Shown: in pieces, positions 1 to 7,406 of the stretch | Position numbering within the stretch: position 1 is the stretch's first letter | How the letters are laid out: each line of letters opens with the position of its first letter | Origin: Duncaniella sp. | Lineage (GTDB): Bacteria > Bacteroidota > Bacteroidia > Bacteroidales > Muribaculaceae | Length of the DNA: 64,000 nucleotides | Direction of reading: 5' to 3' | NCBI GenBank assembly: GCA_029056055.1 | Contig: JAIDCC010000051.1 | Coordinates: 1-64,000 of the forward strand | Program-made: the position numbers and the translations under genes | The notes under the pieces: model-generated | Databases searched by the model: none | What the model saw: the letters and a program-made list of their open reading frames with translations, nothing else | Told to the model about the DNA's origin: nothing

Positions 1-2
1 CG

Positions 3-938
3 TGCGAGGACATTTGCGACGAGCTTGTCGGCGTGTACCCCAAGACTTTCAAATTCGTGGGCTGGCATCCGTTTTGCCGTTGCATAGTCGTGCCGAAACT
101 CGCCGACGAGGACGAGTTCATTGCGCGTCAGCAAGCACTCATAGACGGCGAGGACGTCCCCGATGGCGGCTACTCGGGCGAGATAACCGATTACCCGGAG
201 GGATTCACGAGCTGGGTTAAGGATAACGCCGAGCGCATCGAGAACGCCACGAGCGAGCCGTATTTCATTCGGGACAACAGAGCGATTGTGGGAAATATCA
301 TGCGTGAAGGTACACAAGGCACACACATTGGAGGGCAGGAGGAAGCCGAAAGGGAGCGCATCAGGGCCAACCGAAAGGAATACGAACGGTTATTAGCAGA
401 CCCGAACTATGCCGCTGTGGAGTTCAACTCCGATAGTGGTGGACTCAAGGCGACACATGCAGGGCATATAATTCATTCTTCAAAAAAAGAACCTACTTTC
501 TTTGGTGATGAGAAACTCACCTCGACAGACTTGGAACTGGAATGTCAGCATGAGATTTTTTTATCAGGTGGTAAATGCATTCTCCTTGAAGAAGGAAAGA
601 CTTTAGAAAAGGGATTGATTTTGCCTGCTCTTGATGCTGATATAAACGGCAACATTATGGATATAAGAAGTATAACCAAGTCAAAAGATCATTATGGTGC
701 GGCAATAATGGCTAAAGTCAAACAGCTTAAACGCTATAATACAGCATTTAATACAAATATTTCGGATTTATGTCTCTACTTCCATGAGCCTACAATGTAT
801 TCCGATGGCTGCATTGAACGTGGATTCAAATGGATTGAAGACAAAATTGATGCTGAAGAATTAGAAAATCTCCGCAGGGTTTTTGTAGTAATACGAGGTG
901 GAAAGAAAATTATTACCATAAAAATGCACGGCTCCTGA
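3..938 (+). CDS. Phage MuF/gp7-type minor head protein with C-terminal nuclease-like toxin domain (5' partial)
   Basis: The reading frame is open at the left edge (it begins CEDICDEL), so this is the 3' part of a longer gene. The first 25-30 residues, with GWHPFCRC and the surrounding cysteines, are the typical end of the phage Mu gpF / SPP1 gp7 head-morphogenesis domain. After a linker, roughly residues 140-310 contain GGLKATHAGH, ELECQHEIFLSGG, DIRSIT and KVKQLKRYN. This order resembles tRNase-type toxin tips (CdiA C-terminal/BECR nucleases) that Bacteroidales phages fuse to MuF proteins. The composition changes from GC-rich before about base 430 to AT-rich after it, which suggests a swapped-in module. 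The head-protein call is fairly safe. The nuclease call rests on motif pattern only, and no immunity gene is evident downstream. Confidence 0.7.
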   Translation, partial: CEDICDELVGVYPKTFKFVGWHPFCRCIVVPKLADEDEFIARQQALIDGEDVPDGGYSGEITDYPEGFTSWVKDNAERIENATSEPYFIRDNRAIVGNIMREGTQGTHIGGQEEAERERIRANRKEYERLLADPNYAAVEFNSDSGGLKATHAGHIIHSSKKEPTFFGDEKLTSTDLELECQHEIFLSGGKCILLEEGKTLEKGLILPALDADINGNIMDIRSITKSKDHYGAAIMAKVKQLKRYNTAFNTNISDLCLYFHEPTMYSDGCIERGFKWIEDKIDAEELENLRRVFVVIRGGKKIITIKMHGS

Positions 939-989
939 GAGTCTCAGGAGCCGCAAGCGAGGGTCGATGTATTTCATTCGACTGCCCTC
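931..989 (+). terminator. Two hairpins at the end of the MuF-toxin gene
   Basis: An 8-bp inverted repeat (GCTCCTGA / TCAGGAGC, 931-951) spans the stop codon at 936-938. A second stem pairs GAGGGTCGA (959-967) with TCGACTGCCCTC (978-989), with a small bulge. Together they could end transcription of the phage gene. There is no clear T-run, so the terminator call is tentative. Confidence 0.4.
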
Positions 990-1098
990 ACGGTGCAAAG
1001 ATAACGAATTTAATTTAAATATCAAAATTATTCAAACTAACATATACAAAATATTCAGAAATGTCCAACAAGATCAGGTTTGGAGTACGATTTTTGAT

Positions 1099-1242
1099 TT
1101 AGGCTACTTCTCGCTCATTAGCATCTCGCCACGCATCGGGAGCAATCGCGAAGGACGTGCGACAATTAAGCAGATGCACCTCATCTTCGAGAGCATGGAG
1201 GAGTAGGAGCCGCTACTCGGGAGTGGAATCAGCGAATTTCAT
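1099..1242 (-). pseudogene. Broken paralogue of the small phage protein at 1842-2063
   Basis: Read on the minus strand from the ATG at 1242-1240, this begins MKFADSTPE and then meets a TAG at 1215-1213, where the intact copy has a Glu codon. After the stop the frame continues to match the paralogue (RLLLLHALED, HLLNCRTSFAIAPDAW). It then diverges and ends in TAA at 1101-1099. A single C-to-A change (plus strand, base 1215) is enough to explain the inactivation. Confidence 0.7.
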
Positions 1243-1313
1243 TTTTCGGATTGGTTTGAGGTTTGGAGAAAAGGGGGTGCCGAGAGATTACGCACGTGCG
1301 CGTGGCTTTCGGA
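1128..1313. repeat. Direct repeat copy A (~185 bp)
   Basis: Bases 1128-1291 match 1949-2112 with only about eight differences, and weaker identity continues to about 1313/2134. The copies lie 821 bp apart in the same orientation and bracket the two small minus-strand genes and a broken phage ORF. Copy A carries the degenerate version of the gene that is intact in copy B. Confidence 0.85.
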
Positions 1314-1386
1314 GAGCCGACAGCAACACCCCTATCCCAAAGGGTGCGCAGGGTGCAGCCAATCTGGGCAGGAGAGAAGCGGTTAT

Positions 1387-1614
1387 GGATATAGCAGGAG
1401 ACTAACCAATTTCAACGCCCTACTGAAGGCAAAGGGCATAAGCGCGAAAGCAACGTTCACAGAGTTAAGCACAGCCCTTCGCACGAAGTCATATGAGGAC
1501 ATTGAGGGAACGATGATAGCGTGGATTGAAAAGAACGGAGTGGATAAAGCAACAGCCTCAGACCTCATAAAGAAGCTGGGGCTGGATTCAGGGGATTATA
1601 CAAAGTTGCTTTAG
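1387..1614 (+). pseudogene. Truncated phage-type small protein
   Basis: About 75 codons read YSRRLTNFNALLK, then TELSTALRTKSYEDIEG, MIAWIEKNGVDKATA and IKKLGLDSGDYTKLL. This is a protein-like, amphipathic sequence ending in TAG at 1612-1614. No ATG, and nothing protein-like, precedes it in frame, so the 5' end appears to be lost. It resembles small accessory proteins encoded next to phage structural genes, but I do not recognise the family. Its last bases overlap the 3' end of the convergent gene at 1611-1832. Confidence 0.45.
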
Positions 1615-1832
1615 GGGTGTCCGACGGTGCGCCAAAAGTCAGTTACCATTTCGCGCGGAAGACGATTAAGATACCGCTGGACAGCAGAATCATCGCCTCG
1701 TAGATGAAACAGTAAGGCGAGTTCAAAATTATTGCTATTAGCACTTGCAATAGCGAGAAAAGAATCTTTGTCTCCAATGCCAATTGCCTCACACTCTTCA
1801 GAAGTAATGTTATGGTCAAATACTGTTTCCAT
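1611..1832 (-). CDS. Small phage-associated protein of unknown function (73 aa)
   Basis: An acidic 73-residue protein beginning METVFDHNIT, with LALLFHLRGDDSAVQRYLNRLP near the middle and FWRTVGHP at the end. It has no signal peptide or membrane segment. Similar short proteins occur in Bacteroidales prophages next to structural genes, but I cannot assign a function. It follows the 1842-2063 gene by nine bases and is probably co-transcribed with it. A perfect Bacteroidales -7 box (TAACTTTG, minus strand, 1844-1837) also lies only four bases before its ATG, so a leaderless message of its own is possible. Confidence 0.6.
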   Translation of the reverse strand: METVFDHNITSEECEAIGIGDKDSFLAIASANSNNFELALLFHLRGDDSAVQRYLNRLPREMVTDFWRTVGHP

Positions 1833-1841
1833 AGCGCAAAG

Positions 1842-2063
1842 TTACGAATTTAAGTCAAGTTTGACAAGTTCGCGCAGCTCCTTTAGCAAAACTTCCAAGC
1901 CGTCGCGTTCGGCAAGGAGCGAAGTTCGAAGAAGTTCATGCGAGTCTTGCCACGCATCGGGAGCAATCGCAAAGGACGTGCGACAATTAAGCAGATGCAC
2001 CGCATCTTCGAGGGCATGGAGGAGTAGGAGCCGCTCCTCGGGAGTGAAATCAGCGAATTTCAT
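1842..2063 (-). CDS. Small phage-associated protein of unknown function (73 aa), intact paralogue
   Basis: A 73-residue, leucine- and glutamate-rich, probably all-helical soluble protein (begins MKFADFTPEER; contains LLHALEDAVHLLNCRTSF, then LLKELRELVKL). It is the first gene of a two-gene minus-strand unit with 1611-1832. Its 5' two-thirds lie in direct repeat copy B, and the duplicate in copy A is broken by a nonsense codon. No known domain is recognised. The small size, pairing and phage setting would fit an accessory or immunity-type function, but nothing in the sequence proves this. Confidence 0.6.
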   Translation of the reverse strand: MKFADFTPEERLLLLHALEDAVHLLNCRTSFAIAPDAWQDSHELLRTSLLAERDGLEVLLKELRELVKLDLNS

Positions 2064-2134
2064 TTTTCGGATTGGTTTGAGGTTTGGAGAAAAGGTGGTG
2101 GCGAGAGATTACACACATACGCGTGGTCTTGGCG
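1949..2134. repeat. Direct repeat copy B (~185 bp)
   Basis: The intact copy of the duplication described at 1128-1313. It contains the 5' part of the 1842-2063 gene and about 70 bases upstream of its start. The right boundary of recognisable phage sequence lies just beyond it. Confidence 0.85.
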
Positions 2135-2423
2135 CGTCCCTACCTGATTTTCAATCCTTTACCTTGCATCGCGGCACATCCCCGGAGGGGATGTGGTCAA
2201 TCCTCAATTTGAACCGCATTGCGCCTTGGCGCGTCACTACCTGGTTTCTCTCACCATTTCCTTATCAATCGGTTTTCGTCAGTGTTGGCCGGGAACGAAT
2301 GTGTAGTAATTTTGCCGGAATTTTTCGGGATTGTTTGGAATATTGGGGATAAAATATTATTTTTGCACTCTCACAGACTTTCCGCTCTCTTAGCGGAAGC
2401 ACAACCTTAAATCAATCACCGTA
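2135..2423. other. Upstream region of the SusR-like regulator
   Basis: About 290 bases without a gene. The left part contains two GGCGCGTC motifs (TTGGCGCGTC, near 2128 and 2226) that may be remnants of phage-side sequence. The right part is AT-rich and carries the promoter at 2334-2365. Nothing else is seen. Confidence 0.5.
2334..2365 (+). promoter_or_regulatory. Bacteroidales-type promoter of the SusR-like regulator
   Basis: TTTG at 2334-2337, a 20-base spacer and TATTTTTG at 2358-2365 match the Bacteroidetes -33/-7 consensus (TTTG, TAnnTTTG). Transcription would start near 2372, about 50 bases before the ATG at 2424. Confidence 0.6.
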
Positions 2424-4208
2424 ATGAAAATATCTCACGTTCTGCTTGCTGCGCTGCTGACAGCGTTTGTCGTCGCGTGCCGCAACAACGTCGACCCCGA
2501 CCGAATAGAATACGAAAACCTATGCGCCACGCTCGATGAAGAATTAGCCAAAAGCAAGGAGTATGAAGATGAAAAACTCAACCGCATCGCGGCTCTGCGG
2601 CGCGAATACGACCTCTCGACCGACAAGCTGCACAGCACGGAACTGATAAACAAAATCATTTACGAATTTGAGGCCTACAATGCCGACTCGGCTCTCTATT
2701 ACATCAGCTACAATCTGCAACGTCCGGCGGTGAAGGCCGTGCCGGGACAATACACACGCCTTCTGATAAAGCGGGCCGACGTGTATGCCCACGCAGGTCT
2801 GTTTGCCGACGCGCTCTCGACAATTCAGGCGATACCGCGCGACTCGCTCGGCAACGACGTGCTCGAAGACTATTACGCCACGTGCAGCGTAATGTATCAG
2901 TTTCTTAGCGAATACACCAACGAGCATGAGACTGCCAAGACCTATGAGCAGCTGCGTTCGCTCTATGCCGACTCGCTCCGAATGGTGACGAAGCCAGGGA
3001 CGTTAAACTATCTGTTGTTTGTGACCACAGAAGAGGCTCGCAACGGGCAGCCCGGATTTGCCTTGCACCAACTCCACGAACGTCTCGACAGAACTCGGTC
3101 GGGCACGCGGGAATACTCGATGCTGGCCTCGACGATGGCCTACATCTACAAAACGCGAGGCATGATAAGTCCCCACAATCGGTTTTTGCTCAAAAGCGCC
3201 ATTTCAGACGTGCAGGGTGCCGTGAAGGAAAACATGTCGTTTCGCGAGGTGGCCGCGGTGATGTTTAAGGCTGGCGACGTGGAGCGCGCCCACCGCTATC
3301 TGCAAAAGAGCATAGCCGACGCCAACTTCTACTCGGCGCTGATGCGCCACTCGCAGTCGAGCAAGATGCTGCCCATGATTGACGAGGCATATTCCACCCG
3401 CCAGACCGAGCTCTCGGGCCGACTGCGTGTGCTGGCGGTGGTGAGCGGAGTGCTTTCGGCCGTGCTTCTGGTGACGCTGTTTCTCACCATCAAGCAATTC
3501 AGAAACCTGCGTCGCGCCAAAGACAAAGTGAGCCGGGCCAACGAAGAACTGAGCCGCGTGTCGGAACAGCTGAAGGAAACCAATGGCGAGCTGAAGGCGA
3601 AAAACGAAGAACTCAACGAACTCTCGACCGAGCTCAAGGCCACAAACAGCGCACTCAGCGAGAAGAACGCCGAGCTGAGCCGCATGTCGGAGCAGCTGCA
3701 GGCCGCCAATAGCGAGCTCAAGGAGAGAAACGCCGAGCTGCGCGAGCTGAGCCGCACGAAAGAACAGTATGCGGGTCTGTTCATGGAATACAGTTCGTCG
3801 GCCATCTCGACACTTCAGCGCTACCAGCTGTCGCTGCGCAATCTGGCCATGCGCGGCGTAGAGCGCGAGGCGTTGCTGAAGAAGCTCGAATCGACCTCGA
3901 TTTACGACCGCCTCTTCAAGGATTTCTACGTGAAGTTTGACGAAGCGGTGTTGAACATCTACCCATCGTTTGTAGAAAAATTCAACGCCCTTCTGCGCCC
4001 CGACGAACAGATTACGCTCAAAGCGGGCGAGCTGCTCAACACCGAGCTGCGTCTCTTCGCACTGATACGCATCGGCATCGACGACAACGAGACAGTGGCC
4101 CAATTTCTGCGCTGCACCATCTCGACCATCTACACTTACCGCTCGAAAATGAAACGCCGCTCCATCAATCCCGAAACGTTTGAGAATGATGTGAGAAACA
4201 TCAGCTGA
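2424..4208 (+). CDS. SusR-like/DUF6377 membrane-anchored transcriptional regulator
   Basis: This 594-residue protein begins with a lipoprotein-like signal (Cys19). A helical, TPR-like sensor region covers residues 25-330, one membrane helix lies at about 334-358 (VLAVVSGVLSAVLLVTLF), and a long coiled coil follows at about 362-450. The C-terminal DUF6377-type region ends in a helix-turn-helix (ETVAQFLRCTISTIYTYRSK, about 554-573). The architecture is that of inner-membrane regulators encoded beside SusC/D loci, which bind a sugar signal in the periplasm and the operon promoter in the cytoplasm. It is co-directional with susC, 209 bases upstream, so control of the starch operon is the natural inference. 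The coiled coil is unusually long and repetitive. Whether the N-terminus is lipidated or simply cleaved is unclear. Confidence 0.75.
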   Translation: MKISHVLLAALLTAFVVACRNNVDPDRIEYENLCATLDEELAKSKEYEDEKLNRIAALRREYDLSTDKLHSTELINKIIYEFEAYNADSALYYISYNLQRPAVKAVPGQYTRLLIKRADVYAHAGLFADALSTIQAIPRDSLGNDVLEDYYATCSVMYQFLSEYTNEHETAKTYEQLRSLYADSLRMVTKPGTLNYLLFVTTEEARNGQPGFALHQLHERLDRTRSGTREYSMLASTMAYIYKTRGMISPHNRFLLKSAISDVQGAVKENMSFREVAAVMFKAGDVERAHRYLQKSIADANFYSALMRHSQSSKMLPMIDEAYSTRQTELSGRLRVLAVVSGVLSAVLLVTLFLTIKQFRNLRRAKDKVSRANEELSRVSEQLKETNGELKAKNEELNELSTELKATNSALSEKNAELSRMSEQLQAANSELKERNAELRELSRTKEQYAGLFMEYSSSAISTLQRYQLSLRNLAMRGVEREALLKKLESTSIYDRLFKDFYVKFDEAVLNIYPSFVEKFNALLRPDEQITLKAGELLNTELRLFALIRIGIDDNETVAQFLRCTISTIYTYRSKMKRRSINPETFENDVRNIS

Positions 4209-4322
4209 GCGGAAGCATGCATGCGTGAAACGGCAGTTTGATTTATTGGGATGGTCTACTAATCCAAACCGCTGATTTACACCACATAAAGTTTCATATA
4301 AGTTTTGATTTTCTTTTGACCC

Positions 4323-4354
4323 GTTTGGCGGGAGAGAAAAGATTGTCGAAATTT
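4323..4354 (+). promoter_or_regulatory. Probable promoter of the starch susC operon
   Basis: TTTG (4323-4326), a 20-base spacer and GAAATTTG (4347-4354; one mismatch to TAnnTTTG) lie 63 bases before the susC ATG. The spacing is ideal and the position suits the operon's first structural gene. Confidence 0.5.
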
Positions 4355-4417
4355 GCAACGTGCTGCCGGAGCGGCACGTCGACACGTTTCGCCAACCCTA
4401 AAAAATCAATACTTCTA

Positions 4418-7384
4418 ATGAAACAAAAACCATGGAATTTACGGGCGTTCACCGCAGCAGTGCTTTGGGTGATAGCTCTGATGACAGCACCGTTTGTCAC
4501 GGCACAGACGGTCAACGTTTCCGGCACAGTGTCCGATCAGACCGGCGAGGTGATGATTGGCGTGAGCGTCTCGGTGAAAGGCGACCAGAAACATGCGGCC
4601 GCCACAGACTTCGACGGAAATTACACTCTTAACAATGTACCTTCAAACGGCACGCTGGTGTTCAGCTACGTCGGATTCGGCGCGGTGGAAGTGGCTGTGA
4701 ACGGCCGCACGAAAATCGACGTGACCATGCAGGAAGACAGCGAGCTTCTCGACGAAGTGGTCGTGGTGGGCTACGGCTCGCTCAGCCGCAAGGAGCTTTC
4801 GAGCTCAATCGTGCAGGTGAACCGCGACGACTTTCAGAAAGGCGCCATGAACAACCCGATGGAAATGCTCACGGGCAAGGTGGCCGGTCTCAACGTGTCG
4901 AGCACGGCAGCAGCCGACCCCAACGGCTCGGCCGAACTCCAGGTGCGCGGCGCCACGTCGCTCTCAGCAAGCAACGGCCCCCTCATCGTCATTGACGGCG
5001 TGGCCGGCGGCGACATCCGCACTCTCGCCCCGCAGGACATCGAGTCGATGTCGGTGCTCAAGGATGCCGCATCGGCCTCAATCTACGGCACGCGCGGCGC
5101 CAACGGCGTAATCCTCATCACCACCAAGAAAGGCACCGGCGAGGCAGGTCTGCCCGTCGTGACCTACGACTCCTACGGCGCTCTGGCGTTTGCCAGGGAT
5201 ATGCCCGAAGTGCTCTCGCCCTACGAATGGCGACTGGCTCGCCGCGGCCACGACTACGGCGCAAGCACCGATTGGTATGACCTCATCACCCGCAAGACAG
5301 CCTACGACACCAACCAATACCTGTCGATAGACGGTTCGCTCGCCAACGGCGGCTACTACACGGCTTCGGTCAACTGGAAGAAAGCCAACGGTCTTGACAT
5401 CACGAGCCGCCGCGAGGAATTCGGCGGTCGCGCGGCGGTGTCGGCCAACACCCTCGACAACCATCTGAGATTTACGTCGTCGCTCAACGTGCGCAAGGTC
5501 AACGAGCGCTACGGCGACCAGGGCATGTTTGACACCGCCCTGGGCATGAACCCCACCCTCCCCGTCTACAACGCCGACGGCACCTACTATCAGCCCTCCT
5601 CTCCCTCGGGTGTCTACAATCCGCTCCAGCAGATGCGCGAATTCAAGATGCAGGGCAACCGCACCTACGTACTCGGGTCGGCCGAAGTGAAGTATAACAT
5701 CTGGAACAACGACTATCACAACGTCAGCACCACCCTGTCGTATGCCTACAACTACAACGACTACAAGCGCGACGAATATGCACCCATCAAATCGGGCGAA
5801 TCCTACTGGAACGGCTATGCAGGCCGCGCACAACAGAAGTATGAGAAATGGTGGACCAACAGCGTGGAGTGGCTCGTCAACTACGGCTTCCAGAAAGACG
5901 CCCACGACCTGAAATTTGTGGCCGGCTACTCGTTTGAACGTTCCAACTGGGAACAGATGTTCATGCAGAACAACGACTTCACCTTCGACAAGCCGGAATG
6001 GAACGGCATCGGCGCAGGCTCATGGCTCGCAGAAGGCAAGGCCCAGATGTATGGCGGCAAGAGCCAGACTACACTGATAGGTTTCTTCGGACGTGTCAAC
6101 TACTCATGGAAAGGCATGATAATCGGCTCGGCGTCACTGCGCCGCGAAGGCTCAACGAAATTCGGCGCCGACCACAAATGGGGCTCGTTCCCCGCAGCGT
6201 CGATAGCATGGGAAATGGCTAAAGCGCCCTTCCTCGCCGACTATGTGCAGACCGTGCAGAGCCTCAAGCCCCGCTTCTCCTACGGCGTCACCGGCCGCAC
6301 GATGGATTCGCCCTACGAATCGCTCGCCACCTATTCTACCGGCGGCTCCTACCTCGTGGACGGCTCGTGGATTACCGGCTACCAGCCCTCTAACAACGCC
6401 AACCCCGAACTGGGTTGGGAGAAACTCTCGAGTGCCAACTACGGCATCGACTTCATGCTCTTCAACCGCCTCTACGGCTCGATAGAATACTTCGACCGCC
6501 GCTCGCAGGACCTCCTCTACGACTACACCGCACCCCAGCCCCCGTATGTCTACGACACCATCCTCGTCAACGTAGGCACCACCAAGAACACCGGTATGGA
6601 ACTCGCCGTGACGTTTGACGCCGTGGTCAACAAACCTGTCACCTGGACCACCGGCATCAACTACTCCTACAGCACCACCAAGCTCACCAAACTCTCCAAC
6701 GCCATCTATCAGGCCTCCTACCTCGAACTCTACCGGAAGCCGGGTCTCGGCACGAGCGAATTTTTCTTCCGCGTAGAAGAAGGGGGCAGAATCGGTCAGT
6801 TCTGGGGCTACGAATATGCCGGAGTCGACGAAAGCCACAACATGCTCGTCTACAACGCCAATGGCGAGAAAGTGCCCGCCTCGGCAGCCGACCCCAACGA
6901 CAAGCGTTACATCGGCGACGGCGCTCCCAAGCACTTCCTGACATGGAACAACACCTTGAAATGGAAAAACTTCGACCTCAGCTTCATGTTTAACGGCGCG
7001 TTCGGCTTTGAAATCTTCAACATGCGCAAGTATGGCATGGGTCTGCGCGGCAGCGGCTCAGACAACGTGCTGCGCAGCACCTACCTCGAAGACCGCGACG
7101 TATGGTCGGGAGGCGGCGTAATCTCGTCATACTTCCTCGAACGCGGCGACTACTTCAAACTCGAAAACGTCACCCTCGGCTACAACCTGCCCCTCAAGAA
7201 CCGCCGCCTGCTCGACTCGCTTCGCATCTATCTGGCAGCGAAAAACCTCTTCACCATCACCGGCTACTCGGGCACCGACCCCTCGGCCGTGACTTCGACA
7301 GGCATCACCCCCGGCATCGACGTGACCTCTGCCTACCCCACCGCCACACAGCTGACCGTAGGCCTCACCGTGCGTTTCCGTTAA
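4418..7384 (+). CDS. susC: SusC-like TonB-dependent outer-membrane transporter (starch locus)
   Basis: This 988-residue protein is the beta-barrel of a SusCD complex that imports malto-oligosaccharides. The start at 4418 is chosen because it gives a proper signal peptide (MKQKPWN, hydrophobic core, cut near TAQ30). An upstream in-frame ATG at 4238 would add 60 unlikely residues. A carboxypeptidase-like domain (GTVSDQTGEVMIGVSVSVKG) follows, then a TonB box (LLDEVVVVGYG), the plug (PLIVIDGVAGG, IYGTRGANGVILITTKKG) and the barrel, ending in aromatic RFR. SusD follows after 22 bases. The starch assignment comes from the neighbouring CBM26-like, GH13 and GH97 genes. Confidence 0.92.
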   Translation: MKQKPWNLRAFTAAVLWVIALMTAPFVTAQTVNVSGTVSDQTGEVMIGVSVSVKGDQKHAAATDFDGNYTLNNVPSNGTLVFSYVGFGAVEVAVNGRTKIDVTMQEDSELLDEVVVVGYGSLSRKELSSSIVQVNRDDFQKGAMNNPMEMLTGKVAGLNVSSTAAADPNGSAELQVRGATSLSASNGPLIVIDGVAGGDIRTLAPQDIESMSVLKDAASASIYGTRGANGVILITTKKGTGEAGLPVVTYDSYGALAFARDMPEVLSPYEWRLARRGHDYGASTDWYDLITRKTAYDTNQYLSIDGSLANGGYYTASVNWKKANGLDITSRREEFGGRAAVSANTLDNHLRFTSSLNVRKVNERYGDQGMFDTALGMNPTLPVYNADGTYYQPSSPSGVYNPLQQMREFKMQGNRTYVLGSAEVKYNIWNNDYHNVSTTLSYAYNYNDYKRDEYAPIKSGESYWNGYAGRAQQKYEKWWTNSVEWLVNYGFQKDAHDLKFVAGYSFERSNWEQMFMQNNDFTFDKPEWNGIGAGSWLAEGKAQMYGGKSQTTLIGFFGRVNYSWKGMIIGSASLRREGSTKFGADHKWGSFPAASIAWEMAKAPFLADYVQTVQSLKPRFSYGVTGRTMDSPYESLATYSTGGSYLVDGSWITGYQPSNNANPELGWEKLSSANYGIDFMLFNRLYGSIEYFDRRSQDLLYDYTAPQPPYVYDTILVNVGTTKNTGMELAVTFDAVVNKPVTWTTGINYSYSTTKLTKLSNAIYQASYLELYRKPGLGTSEFFFRVEEGGRIGQFWGYEYAGVDESHNMLVYNANGEKVPASAADPNDKRYIGDGAPKHFLTWNNTLKWKNFDLSFMFNGAFGFEIFNMRKYGMGLRGSGSDNVLRSTYLEDRDVWSGGGVISSYFLERGDYFKLENVTLGYNLPLKNRRLLDSLRIYLAAKNLFTITGYSGTDPSAVTSTGITPGIDVTSAYPTATQLTVGLTVRFR

Positions 7385-7406
7385 ACACCTCAACAATCAG
7401 ACACTC

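Larger units (their letters stand above)
990..1386. other. Phage-edge stretch without an intact gene
   Basis: No convincing coding sequence is seen. The stretch is AT-rich from 1000 to 1100, contains a minus-strand TATCTTTG (996-1003) resembling a Bacteroidales -7 element, then the degenerate first copy of the direct repeat, then GC-rich sequence leading into a broken phage ORF. Confidence 0.5.

Noticed and set aside
996..1003. Minus-strand TATCTTTG resembling a promoter into the toxin gene
   Set aside because: It has no reading frame or RNA gene behind it and no convincing -33 element. An antisense RNA cannot be excluded but is not supported.
3530..3775. Short similar DNA blocks that could suggest a repeat array
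   Set aside because: They encode the coiled-coil heptads of the SusR-like regulator. There are no constant repeats with unique spacers, so this is not a CRISPR. No CRISPR array was seen anywhere in the window.
4238..4417. In-frame N-terminal extension of susC from an ATG at 4238
   Set aside because: The extension is not signal-like and would run through the promoter. The ATG at 4418 gives a proper signal peptide.
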